Assembly (NCBI GenBank): GCA_024280835.1
Contig: JAJRPJ010000011.1
Location: forward strand, 1 to 64,000
Length of the DNA: 64,000 nucleotides
Direction: 5' to 3'
Source: Candidatus Zixiibacteriota bacterium
GTDB taxonomy: Bacteria > Zixibacteria > MSB-5A5 > GN15 > JACZUZ01
Below, in pieces: positions 52,662 to 62,514 of the stretch (positions within the stretch are counted from its first letter, which is position 1; each line of letters opens with the position of its first letter). Under the pieces are notes generated by a model. The model ran no database searches, had not been told where the DNA came from, and worked only from the letters and a program-made list of their open reading frames with translations. A program made the translations under genes and the position numbers.

Positions 52662-53303
52662 CTATTTACCGCTCTTCATTGAATCTGGTTTTGCATCACT
52701 CTTCGATTCGTCTTCTGCCTTGGCTTTAACTGCCTCGATTTCAAGACTGATTTTTACATCATGTCCCAGAGCCAATCCGCCGCCTTCAAGCAAACTTGAT
52801 CCACCTACGTGGAAGTCACGTCTGTCGATTGTGAGCATAGCTGAGAATCCAGTGCGCGTGTTTCCCCATGGGTCACTGACCATCCCACGAAACTCACATT
52901 CAAAAACGACTTCCTTGGTAACATCCTTGATCGTCAGATCACCAGTGAGCGAGAACTTGCCATCTTTGACTTCCCCAACCTTGGTGGATTTGAAAGACAG
53001 TGTCGGATACTTCTCCGATTCGAAGAAATCCTCGGAGTTCAAATGCTTGTCGCGATCTTCATTGTCTGTGTCAACAGATGCGGTTTTGGCGATTATTTCG
53101 ACTGAACCTTTGCTAATCTCCTCACCCTTGAAGTTTATGGCCCCAGTGAAATCAGTAAAACGGCCCTTGGCTTTGCTGATAACCATATGTGAGACTTCAA
53201 ACGTCAGTGTCGAGTGCGCAACATCAACATCCCACTTTTCGGCATGACTGGCGCTGATCGACAACAGTGAAAGCGCCATCGTTAGTAATAGAACTCTCTT
53301 CAT
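52662..53303 (-). CDS. YceI-family periplasmic protein
   Basis: This 213-residue secreted protein has a signal peptide at 1-21 (LLTMALSLLSISASHA). The YceI beta-barrel lipocalin fold starts at W-D-V-D-V-A-H-S (WDVDVAHSTLTFEVSHM) and includes GRFTDFTGAI, DKHLNSEDFFESEKYPTLSFKS and TIDRRDFHVGG. The family binds isoprenoid lipids; roles in stress and electron transfer have been proposed. A charged Lys/Asp-rich tail (EDESKSDAKPDSMKSGK) is extra. No partner gene is close; it is probably a single transcription unit. Confidence 0.92.
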   Translation of the reverse strand: MKRVLLLTMALSLLSISASHAEKWDVDVAHSTLTFEVSHMVISKAKGRFTDFTGAINFKGEEISKGSVEIIAKTASVDTDNEDRDKHLNSEDFFESEKYPTLSFKSTKVGEVKDGKFSLTGDLTIKDVTKEVVFECEFRGMVSDPWGNTRTGFSAMLTIDRRDFHVGGSSLLEGGGLALGHDVKISLEIEAVKAKAEDESKSDAKPDSMKSGK

Positions 53304-53539
53304 AATTTCCTACTTCCTTCTTTCAAGTTGAATTAGTTATTTCTACTTTGAGAAAAACCGCGACAATATGCGTATTTCGCGCTGGCCGAATATAGAGACA
53401 GACCGTCTATGACGCAAATGCAAAATCGCCCCAATGGCAAGACCTGAGTCTCAGACATTGGAGCGATTTGTTATACTGACTAATCAAGATATCCGCTAGA
53501 AATATATTTCTTAGGATAATTATTTTGGGGACAAATATC

Positions 53540-56473
53540 CTATTTCAACAAAACCATTTTGCGAGTTTGTGTGAGCGCCCCGCGTCTCAAGCGATAGAAA
53601 TAGATACCGCTGGCTACTTGTTCACCTGTATCAGCTGTACCGTTCCAAACAATGCTATACTCGCCTGGTAACTCTTGCGCGTCAACCAACTGGCGCACCT
53701 GCTGACCAAGCACATTGAATATCGTCAACTCTGTTTTGAATCCACGACTTGCGCCGTCTCCAGCGGTAATAGTGTAGTCAATAGTCGTTGACGGATTGAA
53801 CGGATTAGGATAGTTCTGATTAAGAGTAAATGTCTCTGGCAAAAGCGCCCCGAAGTCATCATCACCGACATCTGTTTGTAAATCTCCAAAGAACTGGAAG
53901 ACATTTTCTAGTATTACTCGTCTTTGTGTGCGAGCAGCCGCGGCGCGCTCGTTTTGCTCAATAGCCTCAAACGGAAGTGAGAAAAACGCTAGCTTATATG
54001 AACCCGAGAATGTCAACGCCTGGTACGCATCCGTTGGAGCTCCAAAACCTTGCAAAGCGGGAGCGGCATCACCTGTCGGTGTCATCGCTCTGGCAGAGCT
54101 AATATTCCAATTCGAGGCGCCGCCATTACCAAAGATTCTTGTTTCTGTAATTCCATCAGCAATCGGCGAACCATTAACTCCAGCTTGTCTTGCAGAATAG
54201 AATGTCCCAAAGTCGACCGCATGTAAATATGTTGCCAGAAAAGTTGGATCTGACGATCCCAATTGCTGGACAAGATTCTGACCTGAAAGCATCAAATTAC
54301 CACCACTGTCAAGGTAGTCCCTGATAGCTTGCTTCTGGCCAGATGTTGGCCCGCTGAGAGTGTTATCGCCAAAGAACCAAATAACATTTTTGAAAGGAGT
54401 TAGCGCCGCCCCTGTTATCGGCCCATCAAACGCCACCACATGTGTGCGATACGGAGCGCGACGATTGCGCATGTCACCTGTATAGAACTCCAAATTATCA
54501 CCTGCAGCATCGGCGTTAACGATAATTGTCTCGGCGGCGCCGACTTCAATCTCGTAGGCCAAAGTGATAACATTCAGTCCATTGTCAGAATTGAATTCAA
54601 AGAAAATTGTGTCAATACGCGGCGTGATATTCGTAGCGACAGTGAATGAAAATGGCGAGCCTGCATTAGAAGTAGTCGCACTAAACCCATCGAGTTGTCC
54701 TATGAATACAGAATCAGTTACGAAAGTCAGATCGGAGCTAGTTGTTCGCACTTTGACAAAAGTCGCCGCGCCATTAGCCCAAAGGTTTTCAACTGTAAAT
54801 GAGAAGTCGAAACTCTCGCCCTGCTCAATAATTCCATTTCCATTGCCGAAGTCTTCAAAAGAGCTACTGAGTAATTCCAATCGAGGCCGCGAATATGTGC
54901 GATCAAGATTGGCGGTCATCGTCGGTCCGCTAGCGGAAATATTCCAAACCGCTACTTGAGTCACTTCGCCAGTGAATAGTGTATCACCAGTATTGGTCTT
55001 TGAGTTGTTTGGTGTCAAATCTGTGAACTCATTTGAGGCGCTGGCAGCAGTATATGGATCGGCGCCGTCACCTTGATTGTTGTCGCCAAAAGCCAAATCA
55101 TTTCGTCCATCGGCCTGCTCTAAGGCCACAAGATACCGAAACTGGTTTGAATTGCCCGCGCCAGTTGGAACAGCGGCTTCATCGACATGGTAAATCAGCA
55201 ACCCTGAACCGGGAAGATTGACATCAAAGCCAACTTTTTGACGGTTTTCCACCAGATAATATTCACCGTTTGGCATATTCTGTCCGTTGATGCGATAAAT
55301 CGTTGGCGAGTCCTCAACTTGCGGAAACGAAACATCACGAAGATTTTCGGTTAAGAGTGTCTCGCCTGCAAAGCCCAGAAAGATTTTGCTCCAAGCGTCA
55401 TAATGCGACGGTGTCTTTGAACTACCCAACCAATTTCCAGAAGCCATGACCGACCAACGTCCCAGACCCTCTGAGCGACCCGCATCACCAGCGCTGGGAG
55501 TGAAATCGTAAAGATCTGGCAGGCCAAGGAAGTGACCGTACTCATGGCAGAAAACACCAATTTGTGAAATCGTGCCATTTATATAGCTCTCTTCTGGCTC
55601 CATCGAATACGCCGAAACAGTGACACCATTGACAACAGTTGCAACACGCAAGTTCCATTTGTGCGAATGAATATCATTGAGACCACCGTTGTTGCTATCT
55701 TCAAAGCCAGTTCCCGCATGAATAATGAAGAGTCCATCCATCTTGCCATCGGGGACTTTGGCAGGCCCATAGGAGTCAAACTGCGAAAAGTCATGGTCAA
55801 CACGCGCCGCATTAACTGCATCCATCGCTAAGTCCTGCGCATTGGGAGCGAACCCTTGCAAGCCTTGATCAGCGCCAACATAGTTGGCATAAGTATTCGG
55901 CATTCTATACCACTTTGTAACAACACCCTGCACAAAAAACGTACCATAAGAGTTCTCAACATAATACTCAGTCATTGAACCAGTCGGGTTGCTACCGTCA
56001 GTCGAAAATAGCAGATTCTCGAAATCAGTTGGAGTCGCAGAAACACGGCTAACATATGGCCCAACTGCCGCATCATATGGATTGTCTGAGAAGTCGACGA
56101 GAATAACAAGCACCTTGACAGTGTCTACGTCCGCAGAAGTGGCAGAGCTTCTAAAGAGACCATCTAGTTTCGAACCATTTATCATTCGCATCATCGATGG
56201 TGTCCGCAGGACATCCTTCTCAGGCGCGTTCACCCCACGGCCCTTGGCTTCAATCAAGAACTGCTGGTAATCAGCGAGCTTGCCTTCTTCGCGCAATTTC
56301 TGTTTGACAGTCGGATGCAATGAAACCGCCTGAACAGGAAAATTGAGCATCGAAATCGCAAAAGCCAAACCAATCAATTTCAACAGCTTAATTAGCTTCC
56401 GCCTTGCTGATCTATCTGAAGTCATTCTTTGAAAATTCATAATCTGAATAGTCCTAGCTGAGTTTATACGCAT
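53540..56473 (-). CDS. secreted M6-family metalloprotease with C-terminal sorting domain
   Basis: This 977-residue secreted zinc protease of the immune inhibitor A (M6) family has an N-terminal signal peptide (about 30-50) and a propeptide. The catalytic domain has zinc-binding HEYGH (residues 310-314) within CHEYGHFLGLPDLYD. Beta-sandwich domains follow, and then a sorting domain (NQNYPNPFNPSTTIDYTI, GIYFYRLRRG, ending RKMVLLK). The start at 56473 is ATG; an in-frame ATG 11 codons later also fits. It is paired in tandem with a subtilase at 56699-59689, which suggests that the cell degrades extracellular protein. Confidence 0.93.
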   Translation of the reverse strand: MRINSARTIQIMNFQRMTSDRSARRKLIKLLKLIGLAFAISMLNFPVQAVSLHPTVKQKLREEGKLADYQQFLIEAKGRGVNAPEKDVLRTPSMMRMINGSKLDGLFRSSATSADVDTVKVLVILVDFSDNPYDAAVGPYVSRVSATPTDFENLLFSTDGSNPTGSMTEYYVENSYGTFFVQGVVTKWYRMPNTYANYVGADQGLQGFAPNAQDLAMDAVNAARVDHDFSQFDSYGPAKVPDGKMDGLFIIHAGTGFEDSNNGGLNDIHSHKWNLRVATVVNGVTVSAYSMEPEESYINGTISQIGVFCHEYGHFLGLPDLYDFTPSAGDAGRSEGLGRWSVMASGNWLGSSKTPSHYDAWSKIFLGFAGETLLTENLRDVSFPQVEDSPTIYRINGQNMPNGEYYLVENRQKVGFDVNLPGSGLLIYHVDEAAVPTGAGNSNQFRYLVALEQADGRNDLAFGDNNQGDGADPYTAASASNEFTDLTPNNSKTNTGDTLFTGEVTQVAVWNISASGPTMTANLDRTYSRPRLELLSSSFEDFGNGNGIIEQGESFDFSFTVENLWANGAATFVKVRTTSSDLTFVTDSVFIGQLDGFSATTSNAGSPFSFTVATNITPRIDTIFFEFNSDNGLNVITLAYEIEVGAAETIIVNADAAGDNLEFYTGDMRNRRAPYRTHVVAFDGPITGAALTPFKNVIWFFGDNTLSGPTSGQKQAIRDYLDSGGNLMLSGQNLVQQLGSSDPTFLATYLHAVDFGTFYSARQAGVNGSPIADGITETRIFGNGGASNWNISSARAMTPTGDAAPALQGFGAPTDAYQALTFSGSYKLAFFSLPFEAIEQNERAAAARTQRRVILENVFQFFGDLQTDVGDDDFGALLPETFTLNQNYPNPFNPSTTIDYTITAGDGASRGFKTELTIFNVLGQQVRQLVDAQELPGEYSIVWNGTADTGEQVASGIYFYRLRRGALTQTRKMVLLK

Positions 56474-56698
56474 GCTGAGATTCTCTTTCTCATTGATAAT
56501 AACTGAACGAAGTGGGTTGCAGTTCCCGTGAGGATGATCTTCAATCTCTTATACGAAGCTAACGTCTCGCCGATGAAAGTTTCAACCTGGGTGAACCCCG
56601 ATTCCTCGTTTCTGTTAGTTATCTTGCTCATATTTATCTTCTATTCCACTTCTCTTGTTTTCTTGGTCAACTATCTCAAGTACGTTACTTCAAAAAAA

Positions 56699-59689
56699 TC
56701 ACTTCAAGAATGTCATTTTGCGTGTCAATGTTAGCTCAGCTGTCCTTAGGCGGTAGAAATACACTCCGCTGGCCACTGCTGAACCAGTGTTATCTGTTCC
56801 GTCCCATACTATGCGATTAACACCCACTTCGGTCAAACCGTCAAAGACAGATTTGACCTGCTGGCCGAGTACATTAAAGACAACCACTTCAGCTTTTTCA
56901 ACTCGTGGGGCCGAGAATTCGATAGTTGTGCTCGGATTGAATGGATTCGGATAGTTTTGGGACAATTCGAATGTCTGCGGCAAAGTCGTCGATTCGCCCT
57001 CTAAGTCATCATCGATTCCAGTCGGACGCAGGAATCGGTTGCGCGCCTGAAGAGCATTGTCAGCTAATTCATTGAGGTCTGCGCCGACAACAATCGCCAC
57101 CGCCACATCAACACTATCAAGCGGAGCGATATTGAAAGGTCCAAAATTCACCTGCCCAAAGTAATCATCAGCGCCAGAATTATCCAGTGCGAAAGAATCA
57201 GTCATTAAGAACCCAAATATATCATTCGTATTGAATCCTATTTTACCGCCTGAATTACGGCCACTCATAACTCCCGCAGACCCACTCAAAGCCACAACTC
57301 CAACCGCTACACCATTTTGATATTGGTAGAGCATTTTCAGAGTAGGGTCATAGCCGAGATTATCCGAAGTTGGGTCAAAACCAAGATCAAAATCATTGAA
57401 GAACCCAAAACGCAATTCAGTTAAGGGCTCCAATGTCGGATTCTTAAGTGTAAAGACAATTAACGCATAACCAGCGTCTGCTGTAGAATTGAATGTCTCT
57501 GTTTTCTGTTTAACCATCAAAGGCACGGGAATCAATCCAAAGCGGTCTGTGTATTCAGACTCACTAGTTGAAGCTCCCTCTAAACCAAGTGAAACACTCA
57601 ACGCTTGAGTCGGCGCAAAATCTGAGAAGAACGAAACCGAGTTTGAATCCCGAACCGAGGAAGCAAGTTGAAGAGAGTTACGTCCAACAATTAGTCCTGA
57701 TTCATAGAGCAGATTCTCGCCACCACGAAAGCGCAGTCCAGCGCCTCCCACCTGATAGGACGAGCCAGCGCCAAGACCAAACTGACCAAAATCCGAAACA
57801 GTCAATTGTAACTCTGAGGTCGTATGCGTAAACATAGCGCCAATCGGCGGGACACCGATAACCAAATCGAATGTCACACTTCCAGAACCACCGAATGCAT
57901 TAGAGTAGTCAAGTACAAGTGTCTGTGTCGCTCCATGCGACAGTGAATCAGCTATATGAATTACGAATGGCGATAATAGCGCTCCAGAGCCTGTAGCCGC
58001 GGAAAACACGATTACCGCTGAGTCACTGATGATCGAAACACGACTCTCATCGACCGAACGTAACACTCCACTGAGAGTCTGATAAGCGCCGATTGGAGCT
58101 TGGAGGGTCAATGTCAAATTTGTAGTTTCGTTCGGCGCAGCGATACCGTCGCCATCTGGTTGCGCATCTAGGAAAGCTATCTGCGGCATCTGCGTGGTCG
58201 GCATCAATGCCAAAGCTCGCATCGCATTCGGTAAACCATGTCCATAAGCATTGTCATTGCCGGCTTGACCTAAGTCAGTTGCGCTACCTATAATCGCTTG
58301 TTTAATTTGGGCAACTGTTGCATCAGGGTTGTATTGGCGTAAAAGCGCGACCAGTCCTGCAATAAATGGCGCCGCCATAGAGGTTCCACTACGTAATTTG
58401 TAGCCACCGCCTTTATCAGCTGAATAGATCAAATACCCAGGAGCCACAACTTCGGGTTTGATAGTGACACTGTCACATGTCGACGGCCCACGGCTGGAAA
58501 AATCGCTAACTACTAATGTATTCTGATTGAGTGCGCCAATTGCAAACGAGTTCAGAGGCGATGAAATGCGATTGGCAGGTGAGCGTGTAGTATATGGATT
58601 CGGGCCTTCATTGCCAGCGGCAAATATCGTCACTATTCCCGCTTGCTCAACATTATCAATTGCATTCCAAAAAGTATTGTCACACTGGCCAAGCAAGCCA
58701 ACAGGCAAACCCCAACTATTGAGAATCACATCAGGCATATCAGATGTTGTATTAGGATCACCATCGGGATCAAGCGCCCACTCGAACGCCGCAAGTATAT
58801 CGGACAATGTGCCATTGAGTGAATTACCCTGATCTATGACAGCCGCGTTAATCCAATCAGCGCCTGGGGCAACTCCGAATGAATCACTTGGTGTATGGCC
58901 GACCATGATTCCCATCGTATGGGTGCCATGGCCGATATTATCAAACGGCGCCGTCTCAGTTGAGTTAGGCGCAAAAAATGACGCTTGATCAGTGGAATTA
59001 GTCCCATGATAGTTATTCGCCAAAGCTGGATGTGTACCTTCAACACCTGTGTCGAAACTCGCCACGATGCGACCTTTACCAGTAAGTCCTTGCGCCCAAA
59101 GTTGCGGCACTGCTAGCGCTTGTAAAGCCACACTAGCGCCAGCGCTAAGCGACGGTGAGGCGCTGGACTCTTCAACAGGCGCCATATACTCTAGACGAAC
59201 ATTTTCCACAACGCGCGAAACACCGGCAATACTAGTAATCTGCGTCAAAGACGCCGCTGGAACTTTCAGTAAGACACTACGCGTGACCCAGTGGCGACGA
59301 ACAATTTCGACGCCAGCGATAGATTCAATTTGTAGCAGGGTATTTTCTTCATCAGCGGAATAGAAAGCGCGGAGAGTATTTACCACGAGTTTTCTGCGTA
59401 CAGACATTTTCTGCGGCATGCGACTAATGCTTGATAACGGACCCGCATTCAGTTTCTCCTCAAAGAAAACCAATACCTCAACTAAAGTCTCGGTGTCCTG
59501 AACGCTGCCTTCCGCAGTTAGCGCCTGACGAATCTCAGGACTGCTAATCGATAATTTTTCTGGAATTGGAGCAGCTAAAAGCTCTGAACCGATTGAAATA
59601 ATCGTAAAAACCAAAGCCGCGACTAGCAGAGCGAAAAATAACCCTCTGTGTCCAACTTCTTTTCTAGTATTTTGAGCGTAGTCTTCCAT
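56699..59689 (-). CDS. secreted S8 subtilisin-like protease with C-terminal sorting domain
   Basis: This is a 996-residue secreted serine protease. The catalytic triad is visible: Asp213 in VASFDTGVEG, His254 in GHGTHTMG and Ser437 in SGTSMAAPF. The oxyanion Asn is probably in AAGNEGPN. The N-terminus has a signal peptide (FALLVAALVFTIISIGSELLAA) and an inhibitor_I9-like propeptide of about 140 residues. After the catalytic domain come beta-rich modules, then the sorting domain (SQNYPNPFNPSTTIEFSAP, GVYFYRLRTA, ending RKMTFLK). It precedes the M6 protease on the same strand. Confidence 0.94.
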   Translation of the reverse strand: MEDYAQNTRKEVGHRGLFFALLVAALVFTIISIGSELLAAPIPEKLSISSPEIRQALTAEGSVQDTETLVEVLVFFEEKLNAGPLSSISRMPQKMSVRRKLVVNTLRAFYSADEENTLLQIESIAGVEIVRRHWVTRSVLLKVPAASLTQITSIAGVSRVVENVRLEYMAPVEESSASPSLSAGASVALQALAVPQLWAQGLTGKGRIVASFDTGVEGTHPALANNYHGTNSTDQASFFAPNSTETAPFDNIGHGTHTMGIMVGHTPSDSFGVAPGADWINAAVIDQGNSLNGTLSDILAAFEWALDPDGDPNTTSDMPDVILNSWGLPVGLLGQCDNTFWNAIDNVEQAGIVTIFAAGNEGPNPYTTRSPANRISSPLNSFAIGALNQNTLVVSDFSSRGPSTCDSVTIKPEVVAPGYLIYSADKGGGYKLRSGTSMAAPFIAGLVALLRQYNPDATVAQIKQAIIGSATDLGQAGNDNAYGHGLPNAMRALALMPTTQMPQIAFLDAQPDGDGIAAPNETTNLTLTLQAPIGAYQTLSGVLRSVDESRVSIISDSAVIVFSAATGSGALLSPFVIHIADSLSHGATQTLVLDYSNAFGGSGSVTFDLVIGVPPIGAMFTHTTSELQLTVSDFGQFGLGAGSSYQVGGAGLRFRGGENLLYESGLIVGRNSLQLASSVRDSNSVSFFSDFAPTQALSVSLGLEGASTSESEYTDRFGLIPVPLMVKQKTETFNSTADAGYALIVFTLKNPTLEPLTELRFGFFNDFDLGFDPTSDNLGYDPTLKMLYQYQNGVAVGVVALSGSAGVMSGRNSGGKIGFNTNDIFGFLMTDSFALDNSGADDYFGQVNFGPFNIAPLDSVDVAVAIVVGADLNELADNALQARNRFLRPTGIDDDLEGESTTLPQTFELSQNYPNPFNPSTTIEFSAPRVEKAEVVVFNVLGQQVKSVFDGLTEVGVNRIVWDGTDNTGSAVASGVYFYRLRTAELTLTRKMTFLK

Positions 59690-60028
59690 AGCAAAGACTA
59701 TTTGCGCAAGAATCCTGCCAGAGAACGGGAGATAAGTAATCTAGGACGCATGAAAATGTATCGAACTGTATCTCCAAGCTAGACAACGTATTAGCTATGC
59801 CAGCAACTCTAAAATGAGCCGTCTAACAGCGCCGCATTTTGCTGCATAATTACGCTAAAACTTGCTCAGCGATATTTGAGGTGACCATTTGTGCAAAACA
59901 TTGCCTATAGTTTTGCTAGCGCGTCTCGACGAGGATTCTGTAGCGGTTCTGGCAAAATCGAAGTATGTTGGACGGGCTGGGCAGCTCCACTTGATGGCTC
60001 GCACATAATTCTGAATAATACATCTGCA
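59690..60028. other. divergent intergenic region, protease and glycosyltransferase genes
   Basis: About 340 bp without a convincing gene. The plus-strand frame is open from a GTG at 59891, but the region 59891-60028 encodes no membrane-protein features and lacks a ribosome-binding site. It must contain the promoters of both flanking genes. No repeat is seen. Confidence 0.5.
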
Positions 60029-62350
60029 ATGACAAACACAAAGCCTGCAAAGATTAAAACGATTACTAATCTCATAGCACATGATGAGCGAAAGCGCGTA
60101 GCCGCCCTCCTACTATTTGCGGCTCTTATCCGCCTAATCTATCTCTATCTATATAGTCAGAGCCCAATCTGGAATGATATCATTGTCGATTCCCTGTATC
60201 ACTTGAATTGGGCGGATTCGATAGCCGCAGGCGATTTACTCGGACAGCAAACGTATTTTCGGGCGCCTCTCTATATATATGTTCTCGCTTTCTATCGCGC
60301 TCTAACTCCAGATTCTATCTTGCTACCTCGTTTACTGGGTTCCGCGCTAGGAGTAGTTTCCATTTTTGTGACATATCTGATTGTCAGACGATCTGTCTCA
60401 GGGGGCCAGTCTCAAAATATAGCTCTGATTGCAGGGGCTTTTCAGGCCTTGTATCCAAGCCTGATATTCTTTGAAGCCGAACTGCTAGTAGATTTCCTGT
60501 TTGCCTTCTTACTGCAAATCACAATTTATCGCCTGCTTATTGCCAGCGACAAACAAACAACAGGCGCCTACGCAATAGCTGGGATAGGTCTTGGCCTAGC
60601 CTGCCTGACACGACCAACAGCCTTGGCCCTGATTCCATTCTTTGCCTTCTTCGCCTATTGCCACTATTCGCGCAACAGTGCAAAGACATCCCAGAGAAGT
60701 ATTGGAGGCGCCTTGGCGCTAATCATAGCCACCGCTCTCATCATCGCTCCAGTAACGATCCGCAATTACACTGTTGGAGATGATTTTACGCTAATTGCCA
60801 CTTCAGGTGGAGTAAACTTCTTCATCGGAAATAATTCCGAATCTAATCCAATCAGCGCCTCACTGCCACAGCCATATGGCGCCAATTGGACTCTAGCTGA
60901 TATGCATGGACTAGCCGAGCGACATGAAAATCGTCAACTTACGCCTGCGCAGGTCTCACAAAGTTGGACATCACGTGCCCTCGATTGGATAGTAGACAAC
61001 CCACTACAATTCAGCGTCAATTACATGACAAAACTCTATTTGGCTACGGACAATCGGAACTACTCAAACAATCGCTCCCTGACTAGTGTCTTTGATGCAA
61101 ATCCCATTCTAAAATACTCACCTCTAAATGCTGCAATTTTGTTTTTCTTCGCAATCATTGGAGTCTGGCGTTTGGCGCAACAAATTGACACTCATTGTAA
61201 TTCCACAAGTCGATTTTCAGTTCTCTTGGCGCCACTTTCGGCTGGATTGTACTTATTGATTATCGCTTTATTCTTCATCAGCGAGCGTTTCCGTTTGCCG
61301 TCATTGGTCTTACTCTTTCCAGCAGTCGGAGTTGGAATCCATGCACTCTGGAGTTCTATCGCAGGGCTAATGCGCAAGGACTCCAACTCGTCTGTCCTAA
61401 AACGCCTTTCAAGTCAGATTCCTATATCAGCCCTTGTCACTGCAGTGGTCTTCACTACTATCAGCCTGCTTCCATTCGGTAGACCAGTAGATGACGCAAA
61501 AGGCAGAACCAAATATTTGGAAGCCAACCTGTTGTTAAACTCAGGTGAGTTAGACCAAGCAATTACCGCTTTTGGAGAACTTCTCCGAGTCAACCCAAAC
61601 TATCCGCGCGGGGCTGTGAATCTTGGTGTGGCCTACTTTCGCAAATCCCAACCAGATTCAGCTCGACACTATTTCCTGCTCGAATTGAAAAACTCACCGA
61701 AGAACCCAGAATCTCTAATGAACCTCGCTTCATTGGCGTTGACACAAGGAGATACACTAGGCGCCGACTCTCTCTCAAAACTGGCCTATGAACTGTGCCC
61801 ATATGACTTACCTACTTTGCGCGTCAGAGTCAGAGCGCTAAGCGCCAATAGCAAACAAGATCAAGCAAAACTGGTTTTGGACGTAGCCGAACAAAAATTC
61901 GGCGCTAACCTGCTTTACTGGTCTGAACGAGCGAATTTCTATTTGTCACTGACACCCATCGAGACAAATCACGCATTTGAAGCCCTCAAGAAGGGCGTAG
62001 CCCTCGACCCAGACAAAATCGCACCTGTCGAAAATTCCGACTGGGCGTTTTCGCGTAACAAGAACACAAGACTAGAACGCCTCAAGGCAGCTGCACAAAT
62101 AAATTTCCTGTTGGGGTATCACTATGGACAAATCGGCATCTTTGATAGCGCGATACAGTACACCAGTGATGCGATTCGGCTCGACTCCTCACTATCTGAG
62201 GCGTATGTCAATCTAGTTCTTGGCTACTTATCACAAGGTGAAATTGCGGCGGCAAGAACAGTCTATGGAATAGCCCAAAAGAAGCTTACTGCAGACAGGG
62301 CGGATGACAACCTAATTCGCCTTCAGCAAATAATGAGCAATGTCCAATAA
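60029..62350 (+). CDS. membrane glycosyltransferase (GT39/ArnT-like) fused to TPR domain
   Basis: This 773-residue protein has about ten to eleven transmembrane helices in the first 500 residues. The first loop carries the DSLYHLNWA region with an acidic patch, typical of GT-C enzymes (PMT/ArnT) that use lipid-linked sugars. The last 240 residues hold at least six TPR-like repeats (AITAFGELLRVNPNYPRGAVNLGVAYFR, SLMNLASLALTQGDTLGADSLS, AIQYTSDAIRLDSSLSEAYVNLVLGYLS). The ATG at 60029 is preferred to a GTG at 59891. It may glycosylate secreted proteins; the acceptor is unknown. Confidence 0.85.
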   Translation: MTNTKPAKIKTITNLIAHDERKRVAALLLFAALIRLIYLYLYSQSPIWNDIIVDSLYHLNWADSIAAGDLLGQQTYFRAPLYIYVLAFYRALTPDSILLPRLLGSALGVVSIFVTYLIVRRSVSGGQSQNIALIAGAFQALYPSLIFFEAELLVDFLFAFLLQITIYRLLIASDKQTTGAYAIAGIGLGLACLTRPTALALIPFFAFFAYCHYSRNSAKTSQRSIGGALALIIATALIIAPVTIRNYTVGDDFTLIATSGGVNFFIGNNSESNPISASLPQPYGANWTLADMHGLAERHENRQLTPAQVSQSWTSRALDWIVDNPLQFSVNYMTKLYLATDNRNYSNNRSLTSVFDANPILKYSPLNAAILFFFAIIGVWRLAQQIDTHCNSTSRFSVLLAPLSAGLYLLIIALFFISERFRLPSLVLLFPAVGVGIHALWSSIAGLMRKDSNSSVLKRLSSQIPISALVTAVVFTTISLLPFGRPVDDAKGRTKYLEANLLLNSGELDQAITAFGELLRVNPNYPRGAVNLGVAYFRKSQPDSARHYFLLELKNSPKNPESLMNLASLALTQGDTLGADSLSKLAYELCPYDLPTLRVRVRALSANSKQDQAKLVLDVAEQKFGANLLYWSERANFYLSLTPIETNHAFEALKKGVALDPDKIAPVENSDWAFSRNKNTRLERLKAAAQINFLLGYHYGQIGIFDSAIQYTSDAIRLDSSLSEAYVNLVLGYLSQGEIAAARTVYGIAQKKLTADRADDNLIRLQQIMSNVQ

Positions 62351-62398
62351 ATGGAATCACACTTCCATGCCCTCACTAAAGTCCTAAACTGGATCACA

Positions 62399-62437
62399 AA
62401 AAAAGGGCTGAACCTGCATGAGGTTCAGCCCTTTTTT
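62399..62437. terminator. strong bidirectional terminator
   Basis: AAAAAAGGGCTGAACCT pairs with AGGTTCAGCCCTTTTTT around a GCATG loop. T runs at both ends serve the glycosyltransferase gene (+) and the unknown gene (-). Confidence 0.93.
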
Positions 62438-62514
62438 ATTCTATCGATTCTTATCTATCGCTTCAAGAGAGCTTGTTAGCCTCTTGTTGAATATAGCTTC
62501 GGAACTTTGCTTTC

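Noticed and set aside
56528-56734. Plus-strand ORF of 68 codons between the two protease genes
   Set aside because: It overlaps the 3' end of the subtilase gene, has no ribosome-binding site, and its hydrophobic part reflects T-rich spacer DNA.
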